64,000 bases of DNA from an uncultured Pelagibacteraceae bacterium (lineage in GTDB: Bacteria > Pseudomonadota > Alphaproteobacteria > Pelagibacterales > Pelagibacteraceae), in contig CACGEW010000004.1 in the NCBI GenBank assembly GCA_902572345.1, forward strand, positions 46,750-110,749, in the 5' to 3' direction. Every line of letters begins with the position of its first letter. Position 1 is the first letter of the stretch. Below, piece by piece: positions 55,810 through 64,000 of the stretch. A model generated the notes under the pieces. It saw nothing but the letters and a program-made list of their open reading frames with translations. It was not told the DNA's origin and did no database searches. The position numbers were made by a program, and so were the translations under genes.

Positions 55810-56438
55810 TATAATTTTAAAAAGTTATTAATTATTTTTAATCCAGTTTTATCGCTCTTCTCGGGGTGAAATTGTGTTCCAAACAGATTATCCTTCTCAA
55901 TCGCACAAACAATTTTAGAGGAGTAATCTGTTGTTGCTGAAATAACCGATTTATCTTGTGGAATAAATTCATAGCTGTGCACGAAATACATGTGGGATTT
56001 ATTTTCTATATCTTTAAAAATTTTGTCTCCTTTTTGAATATCAATTTCGTTCCAACCAATGTGTGGAAGCTTAAATTTTCCCTTTTGATTATCAATTTTA
56101 GAAACTTTGCCGGCAATCCATCCCAGACCTTTTGTTTCTGCGTCTTCATAACCAATATCCGCAAACATTTGTAAACCCACACAGATACCTAATAATGGTT
56201 TCTTGTTTATAATTGCGAAATCTTTCAATGTATCTACTAATCCATTAATACTATTTAAAGAGTCCAAGCAGCTTTTAAATGATCCTTGGCCAGGCAAAAC
56301 GATCTTATCGCAGGATTTTATTTTATTAATATCAGAAGTTACTTCTAGATTAACTGTACCTTTAGCGACCTCTGTAAAAGAGTTAATGACTGAGCTTATA
56401 TTGCCCGATTGGTAGTCAACAATTGTGACGTTCATCAA
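55809..56438 (-). CDS. hisH: imidazole glycerol phosphate synthase, glutamine amidotransferase subunit
   Basis: 209 residues. Class I glutaminase with nucleophile Cys in LLGICVGLQMFAD, and the catalytic His-x-Glu in TQFHPEKSDKTGL. It supplies ammonia to HisF through the barrel. It starts 2 nt after the hisB stop. Confidence 0.97.
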   Translation of the reverse strand: MMNVTIVDYQSGNISSVINSFTEVAKGTVNLEVTSDINKIKSCDKIVLPGQGSFKSCLDSLNSINGLVDTLKDFAIINKKPLLGICVGLQMFADIGYEDAETKGLGWIAGKVSKIDNQKGKFKLPHIGWNEIDIQKGDKIFKDIENKSHMYFVHSYEFIPQDKSVISATTDYSSKIVCAIEKDNLFGTQFHPEKSDKTGLKIINNFLKL

Positions 56439-56440
56439 AT

Positions 56441-57031
56441 TTAAATAGAGCCTTTTGTCGATGGTATTGAGTTTTTAATTCTTTTATCAACTTCTAGAGC
56501 ATCTTTTAATGATCTAGCTAAACCTTTGTAACAAGACTCAATTTTGTGGTGACTATTTTCACCATAAATATTTTCTACGTGTAAAGTAACACCGGCAGAT
56601 TGTGAAAAAGCCTGGAACCATTCTTTAAATAGTTCTGTATCCATCTCACCTAATTTTTCTACTTTTAAATTAACTTTCCAAATTAAATAAGGACGATTAG
56701 ATACATCGATAGAAACTCTACTTAATGTTTCATCCATTGGTATCATTGTTGATGCATATCTTCTTATACCTTTTCTATTACCAGCAGCTTTCTTTATAGC
56801 TTCACCGATAGCTATGCCTGTGTCTTCTGTGGTATGGTGCAGATCAATGTGTGTATCGCCTTTAGCTTTTACTTCTAAATCAATTAAAGAATGTTTGGAC
56901 AGCTGTTCTAACATATGGTCTAGAAAACCTATTCCAGTTTTAATTTTGTACTTGCCTTTACCGTCTAAATTTACAGATACAGAAATACTGGTTTCTTTTG
57001 TTTTTCTACTAATTTTTGCTTTTCTTGCCAT
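56441..57031 (-). CDS. hisB: imidazoleglycerol-phosphate dehydratase
   Basis: 196 residues, the monofunctional form (no phosphatase domain). The manganese-binding histidine clusters are present: [29 protein letters not shown] and [15 protein letters not shown]. It carries out step six of histidine synthesis. It is the first gene of the hisB-H-A-F-E run, divergent from hslV over 103 bp. Confidence 0.97.
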   Translation of the reverse strand: MARKAKISRKTKETSISVSVNLDGKGKYKIKTGIGFLDHMLEQLSKHSLIDLEVKAKGDTHIDLHHTTEDTGIAIGEAIKKAAGNRKGIRRYASTMIPMDETLSRVSIDVSNRPYLIWKVNLKVEKLGEMDTELFKEWFQAFSQSAGVTLHVENIYGENSHHKIESCYKGLARSLKDALEVDKRIKNSIPSTKGSI

Positions 57032-57098
57032 AAATTAACTCTGATTTATAATTGATATATATATAATCAGTCATTTTTTTCAATAAATCAGATTTACT

Positions 57099-57128
57099 AT
57101 TGAAGATCCCAAATTAATCTCCACATAT
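57099..57128 (+). promoter_or_regulatory. possible RpoH-type promoter for hslVU
   Basis: ATTGAAG at 57099-57105 and CCACATAT at 57121-57128, 15 bp apart, loosely match the heat-shock -35 and -10 elements (CTTGAA / CCCCATNT). They end 6 bp before the hslV ATG, so a transcript from here would have almost no leader. hslVU is a classical heat-shock operon, which is the main support; the match itself is weaker than at dnaK. Confidence 0.35.
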
Positions 57129-57134
57129 AACAAT

Positions 57135-57674
57135 ATGAATACAGCTGAAAAGTGGCATGGAACAACAATTGTCTTGCTTAGAAAGAATGGTGAAACTGTA
57201 GTAGCTGGAGATGGTCAAGTTAGTTTAGGCAACACTGTTTTAAAAAGTAAAGCCAAGAAAGTGAGAAAAATTGAAAGCAGGGGAGTAATAGCAGGTTTTG
57301 CAGGATCAACTGCTGACGCACTGACTTTATTCGAAAGATTAGAAGCAAAGTTGGAAAAACATGCAGGCAATTTACAGAGGGCAGCAGTGGAATTAGCGAA
57401 AGATTGGAGAAGCGATAAATTTTTAAGGAGGTTAGAAGCTTTAATGGCAGTTGCTGACAAAAAACATAGTTTTATAATTTCTGGAACAGGAGATGTTTTG
57501 GAACCAGAAGACGGAATAATTGGAATTGGATCAGGTGGTAATTACGCACTTGCAGCAGCAAAAGTATTAGCTGAAACTGATATGAGCGCAGAAGATATAG
57601 CTAGAAAGTCTATTAAAGTTGCTTCTGACATATGTGTATTTACTAATAACAATGTCACAGTGGAAAAAGTTTAA
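57135..57674 (+). CDS. hslV: HslV (ClpQ) protease subunit
   Basis: 179 residues. The N-terminal nucleophile threonine lies in [13 protein letters not shown], so a 9-residue propeptide (MNTAEKWHG) must be removed, as in other alphaproteobacteria. The proteasome-like motif [13 protein letters not shown] is conserved. It forms the proteolytic core of HslUV and overlaps nothing: hslU starts 1 nt after its stop. Confidence 0.96.
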   Translation: MNTAEKWHGTTIVLLRKNGETVVAGDGQVSLGNTVLKSKAKKVRKIESRGVIAGFAGSTADALTLFERLEAKLEKHAGNLQRAAVELAKDWRSDKFLRRLEALMAVADKKHSFIISGTGDVLEPEDGIIGIGSGGNYALAAAKVLAETDMSAEDIARKSIKVASDICVFTNNNVTVEKV

Positions 57675-57675
57675 C

Positions 57676-59049
57676 ATGGCACCAACTAATAAAGTTACAA
57701 ATTTAAAAGTAATAAAAAAAGATAAAGAAACTTCTAGAGTTAGCGCTTTATCTCCTAGAGAAATTGTTTCTGAATTAGACAGATATGTAATTGGTCAAAA
57801 AGATGCTAAAAAAGCTGTAGCTGTTGCTTTAAGAAATAGATGGAGAAGACAAGCTCTATCTGATGAAATGAGAGACGAAGTTCTTCCCAAAAACATTTTA
57901 ATGATAGGTCCTACAGGTGTAGGTAAGACAGAAATATCTAGAAGACTATCCAAACTGGCAGAAGCTCCTTTTATAAAAGTTGAAGCTACAAGATTTACAG
58001 AAGTTGGATACGTAGGGAGAGACGTAGAACAAATTATCAGAGATTTAATTGAGATTGCTATAGCTATGGAAAGAGAAAAGAGGAGAAAAGAAGTTAAAGC
58101 TAAAGCTGAACTAAAAGCAGAGGAAAAAGTATTAGATGCACTTGTTGGTAATAAAGCAAGCGTTGCAACAAGAGAAAGTTTTAGAAAAAGATTAAGAACA
58201 GGCGACTTAGATAATAATGAAATTGAAATAGAAGTTCAAAACACTTCTAATCCACTACAAAGTTTTGAAATACCTGGAATGCCAGGTGGAAATGTAGGGA
58301 TGGTAAATCTTGGGGATATTCTTGGAAAATCTATGGGTGGTAAAAAAGGCAAAAAGAAAAAAATGACTGTAAAAGAATCTCACGATATTTTAGTTGCTCA
58401 AGAGTCAGACAAAATGATCGAAGAAGATAAGATTATTACTGAAGCAAGAAAGGCAACTGAGGAAAATGGGATAGTATTTTTAGACGAGATTGATAAAGTT
58501 TCTGCAAGAAGTGATAGAGTAGGTGGAGATGTTTCTAGGGAAGGTGTGCAAAGAGACCTGCTTCCACTTATAGAAGGAACAACCGTTAGCACTAAACACG
58601 GTCCAATTAAAACAGATCATATTTTATTTATTGCTTCAGGAGCATTTCAATTAGCTAAACCGTCAGATTTATTACCTGAATTGCAAGGTAGATTGCCAAT
58701 AAGAGTTGAGTTAGATGCACTTAAAGAAGAAGACTTTAAAAGAATTCTAAAAGAGCCTGATAACAGCTTAATAAAACAATATAAAGAATTATTAAAAACT
58801 GAAAATGTAAATCTTGAATTTACAGAAGATGGAATTGATATGCTTGCTAAAATATCAGCTGAGGTGAATTCATCAGTTGAAAATATTGGTGCCAGAAGAC
58901 TTCATACGATTATTGAAAAAGTTTTAGATGACATCAGCTTTAATGCAACAGATAGAACAGGTGAAACGATTACTGTTGATCAAAAATATGTACAAGAGAA
59001 TCTAGGAAACTTAGTTAAGGATACAGATTTATCAAAATTTATATTATAA
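57676..59049 (+). CDS. hslU: HslU (ClpY) ATPase subunit
   Basis: 457 residues from the ATG at 57676 ([10 protein letters not shown]), preferred over an upstream ATG at 57619 that lies inside hslV. AAA+ unfoldase with [21 protein letters not shown], Walker A GPTGVGKT, Walker [12 protein letters not shown], an inserted I domain (about 120-240) that takes in substrates, and the C-terminal tail DLSKFIL that docks into HslV. It overlaps the converging smr gene by 6 nt. Confidence 0.96.
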   Translation: MAPTNKVTNLKVIKKDKETSRVSALSPREIVSELDRYVIGQKDAKKAVAVALRNRWRRQALSDEMRDEVLPKNILMIGPTGVGKTEISRRLSKLAEAPFIKVEATRFTEVGYVGRDVEQIIRDLIEIAIAMEREKRRKEVKAKAELKAEEKVLDALVGNKASVATRESFRKRLRTGDLDNNEIEIEVQNTSNPLQSFEIPGMPGGNVGMVNLGDILGKSMGGKKGKKKKMTVKESHDILVAQESDKMIEEDKIITEARKATEENGIVFLDEIDKVSARSDRVGGDVSREGVQRDLLPLIEGTTVSTKHGPIKTDHILFIASGAFQLAKPSDLLPELQGRLPIRVELDALKEEDFKRILKEPDNSLIKQYKELLKTENVNLEFTEDGIDMLAKISAEVNSSVENIGARRLHTIIEKVLDDISFNATDRTGETITVDQKYVQENLGNLVKDTDLSKFIL

Positions 59050-59463
59050 ATTTTTAAGTGTAATTATTATTGCTCCCTCACCACCATCATTTTTTTTAGC
59101 GTCATTAATGGCAACAACTAGTTTATTTAAATCTGGATTTGTTTTTATAAACTCAGGAACGGAATATTTTAATTTTCCTAGGTCCTTAGATATATAAAAA
59201 TCATCATCATTTTTTGAATGAATACCTTTTCCAGTTATAAGCAATAGTTCTTTAAATTTATTTTTAATACAATATTCAATTATTTCTTTTACTTTTTTAT
59301 TAGCTTCATCCAAAGTGAAACCATGCAAATCAAATTTATAACGTTTTCTTCTTTGAGTAATACTAGAAATTTCTTGGTCTTTGTTGTAAATGTCAGAAGG
59401 GTTTCTGATGTAATCTTCCCAAGTTTTTTTATCTTCTTGATCTAGAATTTTTTTTTTTGTCAC
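59044..59463 (-). CDS. Smr-domain protein
   Basis: 139 residues. A C-terminal Smr domain with [20 protein letters not shown] and [10 protein letters not shown] (the two family signatures, LDLHG and TGxG), preceded by a basic N-terminus containing [12 protein letters not shown]. Smr domains have nicking-endonuclease or RNA-cleaving activity in some proteins; the function of this short alphaproteobacterial form is not known. It overlaps the Tim44-like gene by 4 nt. Confidence 0.88.
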   Translation of the reverse strand: MTKKKILDQEDKKTWEDYIRNPSDIYNKDQEISSITQRRKRYKFDLHGFTLDEANKKVKEIIEYCIKNKFKELLLITGKGIHSKNDDDFYISKDLGKLKYSVPEFIKTNPDLNKLVVAINDAKKNDGGEGAIIITLKNL

Positions 59464-60062
59464 TTATTGATAATTTCAGACAAATACCAATTAAGATTAT
59501 TTTGTTTTATGTTTCTTGTAAATTTCCAGCTATCAGTAACAAGCTTAATTTTATCAGGGTTACCCTCAATTATTTTATCTTCTTTATCTTTTTTTACAGA
59601 AATGACCTCAGCAACAAATTTAACTGTAGCAAATAAATTATCATTAATTTTATTATATTTTTCAACAGATGATTCCTTTACGCCAATGAATGTGAATTCA
59701 GATTTAATGCCTTCTTTATTTCTTAATTTAATTGCATCAGAGAAATTTGAAAACATGTTTGATGAAAGTAAACTTTTTAGTTTAATCAAGTCTCCAGTTG
59801 CAAAAGAAGATAGAATGCTCTCATATGCAATCTCTGCACCTCTTAGAAAATCTTTTTTATTTTTTCCTTCCAAAATTTCTAGATTTTGCTTAACTGGTTT
59901 TGTCTCATTTTTAGGTATATTGAATTCTTTATCAGCAAAACCTGGATAAACTTTAGTCTCATGACCAGTTTTTCTACCTAATATGCTTCTTAGACGCAAA
60001 ATAATAAATCCTGCGATCATGCCTAGCAAAATTATATCTATATAACCAAAACTGTTACTCAT
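59460..60062 (-). CDS. Tim44-like domain membrane protein (TimA-type)
   Basis: 200 residues from the ATG at 60062 (MSNSFGYIDIILLGMIAGF); family members start with a similar F-x-D-I-x-x-L-x-M-x-A-G-F segment, and the ATG at 60080 would add six residues. One N-terminal transmembrane segment (about 8-26) precedes a RLRSILGRRTG-like motif (RLRSILGRKTGHE) and a Tim44-like alpha/beta domain (about 70-200). It is the alphaproteobacterial relative of the mitochondrial import component Tim44. The neighbouring secB and fxsA fit an envelope or protein-export theme. Confidence 0.88.
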   Translation of the reverse strand: MSNSFGYIDIILLGMIAGFIILRLRSILGRKTGHETKVYPGFADKEFNIPKNETKPVKQNLEILEGKNKKDFLRGAEIAYESILSSFATGDLIKLKSLLSSNMFSNFSDAIKLRNKEGIKSEFTFIGVKESSVEKYNKINDNLFATVKFVAEVISVKKDKEDKIIEGNPDKIKLVTDSWKFTRNIKQNNLNWYLSEIINK

Positions 60063-60106
60063 AATTTGATAAATATACATTAATCATATATTTTTGTATC
60101 AGACAA

Positions 60107-60526
60107 ATGAACCCATTAATTCTTTTATTTATATGCCTTCCGGCTTTAGAAATATACCTATTGATTGAAGTAGGGGGGCAAGTTGGAGCCCTAAACACTG
60201 TGGCTTTAATTTTTTTAACCGCAATAATTGGTCTTTACTTTGCAAAACACCAAGGGTTGCGAACATTAAAATCAGGAATGATAAATCTATACCAGAATAA
60301 GATACCCATTTATGAAATCATGTCAGGTGCTTCTATTGCCATAGCTGCTTTTTTGTTAATTGTGCCTGGCTTTTTTACTGATCTTATAGGTTTCATGCTG
60401 CTTGTTCCCTTCACTAGAAAAACTTTATTTAATTTAACTTTAAGAAAAGAAACAAAAGATAATAACAAATCACAAAATAAAACTATTGATGGAGAAATAG
60501 TCAAAAATAATAAAGATGAATTATAA
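60107..60526 (+). CDS. fxsA: FxsA family membrane protein
   Basis: 139 residues with three or four hydrophobic segments. The family motif region FICLPALEIYLLIEVGGQVG is at the N-terminus, and LIVPGFFTDLIGFMLLVPFTR follows. In E. coli FxsA relieves phage T7 exclusion by F plasmids; its normal role is unclear. It is divergent from the Tim44-like gene and overlaps secB by 11 nt. Confidence 0.9.
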   Translation: MNPLILLFICLPALEIYLLIEVGGQVGALNTVALIFLTAIIGLYFAKHQGLRTLKSGMINLYQNKIPIYEIMSGASIAIAAFLLIVPGFFTDLIGFMLLVPFTRKTLFNLTLRKETKDNNKSQNKTIDGEIVKNNKDEL

Positions 60527-60935
60527 AATTATAGGAAAATATATAAAGGAGCTTAACTTTAATATCCCAAACCCGAAAACATTTTTTTTACTATCCAAAG
60601 ACATCGCTAATTATAAAATTAATATTGATATAAAGAGCTCTCAAGCCAAACAAAATATTATAGAAGTTTTGACAAGCTTAGGCCTCACGCCAACAAAAGC
60701 TGGTTTTGAAACTATTGACACAAAAATTGTTTTTTCAACAATAGTTGAGTTGGAAAATAAAAAATTATCAAAAGGAGAGATGGAAAAAATAATCCTTATA
60801 AAAATTCCTGAAAAAATTTACCCAGAATTGAGAAATATTTTTGTTTTTTTATTTGAAAATTCTGGTTTTAAAGATGTAAAAATTAGTAAAGCGGTTGATT
60901 TTGAAAAACTATACAAAATGAGAAAAGTTCAGTAA
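60516..60935 (+). CDS. secB: protein-export chaperone SecB
   Basis: 139 residues. Features of SecB: KYIKELNFNIPNPKTFF near the start (usual YVKDLSFExPxxP), the strand RFTTxx-like region replaced by TIDTKIVFSTIVELENKKLSKGE, and a conserved small-beta core. Divergence is high and the acidic C-terminal SecA-contact tail is poorly defined, but size, fold pattern and the conserved place between fxsA and dnaQ support the call. It holds preproteins unfolded for SecA. Confidence 0.8.
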   Translation: MNYKIIGKYIKELNFNIPNPKTFFLLSKDIANYKINIDIKSSQAKQNIIEVLTSLGLTPTKAGFETIDTKIVFSTIVELENKKLSKGEMEKIILIKIPEKIYPELRNIFVFLFENSGFKDVKISKAVDFEKLYKMRKVQ

Positions 60936-61588
60936 TAGTTTTTTTTTAACTCATGTTTTAAAAACTCTTGGTGATTATTCAGTTCAGCGTCCGAGATTTC
61001 GACTATTAATTTATTATAATCTCTCACTTTATTAACATTTATTTCAGATACATTATTCGAAAGATTAAATTTAGGCTCTTTTGCATCTAACAAATTTATA
61101 TAAACTTCTCTTAAGAGCTCACAGTCTAACAACGCATTATGTTTTGTTCTTCTAGATAAATCAACATTGAATCTTTTACATAGTGCGTCTAAAGAATTCG
61201 ATATACCTGGAAATTTGTTTCTTGCAACCTCTAAGGAGTCTATAACTAATTGTTTATTAATTTTTTCTTTTTGAATTAATCCTAACTCTCCATCCAAAAA
61301 ACCTAAATCAAATGAGGCATTGTGGATTATAATTTTTTTGTCTTTGATGAAATCTAAAAATTCATCAGCTACTTGCTCGAAAGTTTCTTTATCACTAAGA
61401 AACTCCTGTGAAAATCCATGAACTTTAAATGCTTCTTCGGGTACGCTCCTTTTAGGATTCAATAATTTATGAAAAACTTTTCCAGTAACAATTAAATCTT
61501 TAGTCTCAATACAGGCAATTTCTACGATTTTATGACCGTCTCTAAAAGATAAACCAGTAGTCTCAGTATCTAAAAAAATTTCACTCAT
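60929..61588 (-). CDS. dnaQ: DNA polymerase III epsilon subunit (3'-5' proofreading exonuclease)
   Basis: 219 residues. DEDDh exonuclease with EIFLDTETTGL (Asp, Glu), IIIHNASFDLGFL (Asp) and TKHNALLDCELL (His, Asp). The C-terminal ~45 residues are the tail that binds the polymerase alpha subunit. Conserved pairing with coaE in the ppsR-maf-aroE-coaE-dnaQ series. It overlaps coaE by 8 nt and the converging secB by 7 nt. Confidence 0.95.
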   Translation of the reverse strand: MSEIFLDTETTGLSFRDGHKIVEIACIETKDLIVTGKVFHKLLNPKRSVPEEAFKVHGFSQEFLSDKETFEQVADEFLDFIKDKKIIIHNASFDLGFLDGELGLIQKEKINKQLVIDSLEVARNKFPGISNSLDALCKRFNVDLSRRTKHNALLDCELLREVYINLLDAKEPKFNLSNNVSEINVNKVRDYNKLIVEISDAELNNHQEFLKHELKKNYY

Positions 61589-62147
61589 ATTTTCTAATTA
61601 TAGCTAATAATTTTTTTTTTAAAATATTTAAATTTTTTTCATTAACAACTATATGATCGCAATGTTTAATTTTTTTCGTATCATTCATCTGTTTTTCATT
61701 TAACAGATTAAATAAATTTTTATCTCCACCTTTTAGCTGAAATCTCCTAAGCCTTAATTGTTTTTTTGCTTTAATAAAAATAACTGAGTTAAAATATTTC
61801 ATTAATTTGCTCTCAATTAACAAAGGTATTTCATAAAAAAGAAGCTTTTTATTCTTATTTTGTGAGGTGAAGTATCTCATTTTTTTTCTTACTAGAGGGT
61901 GAATTATTTTTTCTAGTCTCTTGATATTTTTTTTATCTCTTAAAATAAGATTTATTAAAGATTTCTTTATTTGATTATTATTTTTTACTTTAAATCGTTT
62001 TCTGATTAACTGCTTAAAGTTTTTATCTTGATAAAGTTCTTTTACTGCTTCATCTGCGCTAAAAAGAGGTCCTCTTCCAGCAGATATCATCTTACTTGCA
62101 GTTGTTTTGCCTGAGGCTAACGATCCTGTAATTCCTATTTTAATCAT
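61581..62147 (-). CDS. coaE: dephospho-CoA kinase
   Basis: 188 residues. P-loop GITGSLASGKTT at 4-15, and the family segments IIHPLVRKKM and LLFYEIPLLIES. It performs the last step of coenzyme A synthesis. It overlaps aroE by 4 nt and dnaQ by 8 nt within one minus-strand run. Confidence 0.95.
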   Translation of the reverse strand: MIKIGITGSLASGKTTASKMISAGRGPLFSADEAVKELYQDKNFKQLIRKRFKVKNNNQIKKSLINLILRDKKNIKRLEKIIHPLVRKKMRYFTSQNKNKKLLFYEIPLLIESKLMKYFNSVIFIKAKKQLRLRRFQLKGGDKNLFNLLNEKQMNDTKKIKHCDHIVVNEKNLNILKKKLLAIIRKYE

Positions 62148-62965
62148 TTAAGTTTAGAATTTAAGAGCTCAACTAATCCATCGTCAATTTCAGGATTTAC
62201 TTTATTCCACAAATAAAAAGATTTTTGCCCTTGGTAGATAAACATATCAAGACCATTAAACACTTTTCTCCCCTCATCTCTTAAATATTTAAAAGTTTTT
62301 GTTTCTAAAGGATTATAGATCGTATCAATATAAATGACCTCATTTTTAGTATTAGCAAAATTAAAATTAAAATCATCACCATTTTTTAAACCTAGGCTTG
62401 TGGCATTGATTATAATATCAAATTTTTTTATTTCAGACTTAAGATTTTCCCAAGGGACTATATGTAAGAAGCTAAATTTTTTTTTTAAAAAAATACATTT
62501 TTCATTAGTTCTATTAGTTATAGAAATATTCTTAATACCCGATTTTTTGATAGATAGAATTACTGAAGGAGAAACTCCGCCAGCGCCAATAACTAAAGCT
62601 TTTTTGTTAAAATTGTTTTCAATTTCTTTAAGATAAGCAGCTTGCAGTCCATAAACATCTGTATTTTCACCGATGACAATTTTACTATTATTTAAAAGCA
62701 CTGTATTCACTGATCCAGTAAGTTCTGCATCATTAACTATTTTATCAATATGATTAATAATTTTCTGTTTGAAGGGTAGAGTTACATTTATGCCTGCGTA
62801 GTCTCCTCGTTTAATTTTTTTTATTATTTCTGGTAACTCCTGGTCGCCAGCCTCTATAATTTCATAATCAGCATTAATACTATATTTTTTAAACCAGTAT
62901 TTGTGTAATACAGGCGACAAAGAGTGTTTTATCGGCTTTCCAATTATTCCAAATTTTTTTTTCAT
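62144..62965 (-). CDS. aroE: shikimate dehydrogenase
   Basis: 273 residues. Shikimate-binding SLSPVLHKYWF and catalytic Lys in NVTLPFKQKI, Asp in NTDVYG, and the nucleotide-binding loop VIGAGGVSPSVILS (usual GAGGA). It reduces 3-dehydroshikimate in aromatic amino acid synthesis. It overlaps coaE and maf by 4 nt each. Confidence 0.95.
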   Translation of the reverse strand: MKKKFGIIGKPIKHSLSPVLHKYWFKKYSINADYEIIEAGDQELPEIIKKIKRGDYAGINVTLPFKQKIINHIDKIVNDAELTGSVNTVLLNNSKIVIGENTDVYGLQAAYLKEIENNFNKKALVIGAGGVSPSVILSIKKSGIKNISITNRTNEKCIFLKKKFSFLHIVPWENLKSEIKKFDIIINATSLGLKNGDDFNFNFANTKNEVIYIDTIYNPLETKTFKYLRDEGRKVFNGLDMFIYQGQKSFYLWNKVNPEIDDGLVELLNSKLK

Positions 62966-63546
62966 TTTTCTAATTGTTTAATATAATTAATGATTTCCCT
63001 GATAGGTAGACCCATAATTGAGTCTTTGTCACCTTTTACATATTCAAATAACTTTAATCCACCCGCTTCTATTTGATAAACTCCATATGCAAGTAAAGTT
63101 TTTGTATCTATTTTATTTAGATACAATGACAATTCATCGTCATTTAAATTTTTCATCTTAAGCTCGGAAGAATCTGAATGATTCCATATCATTACGCCAT
63201 TTTTTGAAATACATACTGAACTAATTAAGTAATGTACTGAGTTATTTAATTTTTTTAAAATAATAAATGCTTCTTCTCTAGATTTTGGTTTATTAATCAG
63301 CTCCTCGTTAAGTGATATAACGCTATCAGCACCTAACACATAACGATCAGGATTTTTATTACTTACTTTTATAGATTTGATTTCAGCAAGATTTTTTGAA
63401 ATTGAAAGTGGATTTGCACCTTCGCTCAACAATGAGTCTTTTATCTCATCCTCATCAACATTTGAAACTATAACTTCATTTTCAATTTTGAATTTATCTA
63501 AAATTTCTTTTCTCACACCGCTTTTAGAAGCTAATATTATTTTCAT
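62962..63546 (-). CDS. Maf-family nucleotide pyrophosphatase
   Basis: 194 residues. The Maf signature near the start, ILASKSGVRKEIL (usual LASxSPRRxxLL), the Asp/Glu-rich SNVDEDEI, and LGADSVISLNEELINKP. Maf proteins hydrolyse non-canonical or modified pyrimidine/purine nucleotides. The S-P-R-R motif is altered to S-G-V-R, as in some alphaproteobacterial members of the ppsR-maf-aroE series. It overlaps ppsR and aroE by 4 nt each. Confidence 0.92.
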   Translation of the reverse strand: MKIILASKSGVRKEILDKFKIENEVIVSNVDEDEIKDSLLSEGANPLSISKNLAEIKSIKVSNKNPDRYVLGADSVISLNEELINKPKSREEAFIILKKLNNSVHYLISSVCISKNGVMIWNHSDSSELKMKNLNDDELSLYLNKIDTKTLLAYGVYQIEAGGLKLFEYVKGDKDSIMGLPIREIINYIKQLEK

Positions 63547-64000
63547 CTATTTTTTTTTATCTCGATAATTTTTAATATTGAGGCCGCAGTTTCCTCTACA
63601 GATCTTCTTGTAACATCGATAATCGGCCAGTTATTTTTTTTGAATAAATTTCTGGAGTCCTCTACCTCTTTTTTAATGAAGTTTAAGTCAGTGTACTCTT
63701 TAAGTTTTTGATCTTTCATAATAGCAACCCTATTACGTCTTATATCTGATAATCTTTCTGGATCAGCCACTAATCCTATGATGCACGATGTTTTATTTTT
63801 TTTTAAATCTTCCGGAATTTTTTGCTCTAAAACTAATGGTATATTTACAGTTTTATAACCTCTATTAGCCAAATAAATTGAGGTAGGGGTTTTGCTTGTT
63901 CTGCTTACGCCTAATAAAACTACGTCTGCATCATTAATATCATCTACTTTTTTTCCGTCATCGTGTGACATGGTGAACTGTATAGCCTCAATTCTTTTAT
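63543..64000 (-). CDS. ppsR: PpsR-type kinase-pyrophosphorylase (DUF299), 5' end beyond the window
   Basis: The reading frame is open to the window edge: upstream of the internal Met at 63971 it continues as KRIEAIQFT, then MSHDDG, matching the family segment RIEA-(ILV)-xF-x(3)-HDDG. The visible 152 residues include DVVLLGVSRTSKTPTSIYLANRGYK, the nucleotide-binding loop GVSRTSKTP. This family phosphorylates and dephosphorylates PEP synthase or pyruvate phosphate dikinase. About 110-130 N-terminal residues are missing, so the start should lie some 350-400 bp right of the window. In Caulobacter the orthologue borders oriC. Confidence 0.88.
   Translation of the reverse strand, partial: KRIEAIQFTMSHDDGKKVDDINDADVVLLGVSRTSKTPTSIYLANRGYKTVNIPLVLEQKIPEDLKKNKTSCIIGLVADPERLSDIRRNRVAIMKDQKLKEYTDLNFIKKEVEDSRNLFKKNNWPIIDVTRRSVEETAASILKIIEIKKNR

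Noticed and set aside
57041..57070. CTGATT...AATCAG imperfect dyad between hisB and hslV
   Set aside because: It needs a one-base bulge and the centre is a simple TA repeat, so it is not distinguishable from chance in an AT-rich promoter region.
1..64000. tRNA, rRNA, tmRNA, CRISPR arrays, insertion sequences, prophage or toxin-antitoxin genes
   Set aside because: Looked for in all gaps and by neighbour context. No cloverleaf-sized gap with GC-rich arms, no regularly spaced repeats, no transposase or integrase motifs were seen.

Overview
This window looks like the chromosome of a free-living, streamlined marine alphaproteobacterium of the SAR11/Pelagibacter type. The evidence is very AT-rich DNA, lysine/asparagine/isoleucine-rich proteins, a coding density close to the physical limit (longest non-coding gap 171 bp) and gene order that follows the alphaproteobacterial chromosome with many genes cut out. 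I see no tRNA, rRNA, CRISPR array, insertion sequence or prophage gene. Assignments rest on recognised motifs and on family and synteny knowledge; no database search was run.

Layout, left to right. 1-3059: end of an SH3-domain gene, then an iron/peroxide module (DUF3501, CCG-domain Fe-S protein, rubrerythrin) and the iron regulator Irr, with Irr-box-like palindromes in both promoter gaps. 3060-5559: fabA-fabB-fabI for unsaturated fatty acid synthesis. 5556-18387 (minus): the translation/RNA block tsaB-fur-miaB-phoH-ybeY-lnt-metK-nusA-infB-rbfA-rpsO-pnp, with a terminator-like hairpin in the nusA leader. 18356-24025: a polysaccharide deacetylase, a Bax-like glucosaminidase, NfuA, TrpS and MurJ. 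24094-29494: malic enzyme MaeB, a BON lipoprotein, RsmI, an LpoA-like protein and RdgB. 29540-35793: grpE-dnaK-dnaJ, a 56-aa membrane protein, dapB, nth and a PfkB-family kinase. 35795-39228: a 35-aa ArfA-like ribosome rescue factor, an orphan winged-helix regulator, an L,D-transpeptidase-fold protein, a YggS-type PLP protein, a ThiE-like protein and a major porin. 39400-43940: DUF3576 lipoprotein, leuS, lptE, holA. 43930-49413 (minus): mnmE-mnmG-rsmG-parA-parB, with two perfect parS cores inside rsmG. 49418-53203: a Ubi-type hydroxylase, ftsK and lolA. 53200-57031 (minus): hisB-hisH-hisA-hisF-hisE followed by HIT and GNAT genes. 57135-60935: hslVU, Smr, Tim44-like, fxsA and secB. 60929-64000 (minus): dnaQ, coaE, aroE, maf and ppsR cut by the window edge.

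The right half carries genes that cluster near the replication origin in alphaproteobacteria (parABS, mnmEG/rsmG, and ppsR-maf-aroE-coaE-dnaQ, which borders oriC in Caulobacter). I therefore infer that the window ends a few hundred bases short of the origin.

The strongest second-look items are the two parS sites embedded in rsmG, the hairpin in the nusA leader that leaves no room for a downstream promoter, two small genes that ordinary ORF calling misses (an ArfA-like gene and a 56-aa membrane protein), the Irr-box-like sites flanking the rubrerythrin module, a 14-bp-arm operator-like palindrome by the porin, a bidirectional terminator that encodes a protein's C-terminus, and a set of deletion scars where whole ancestral genes appear to be missing. 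I found no clearly novel multi-gene system such as a defence island.
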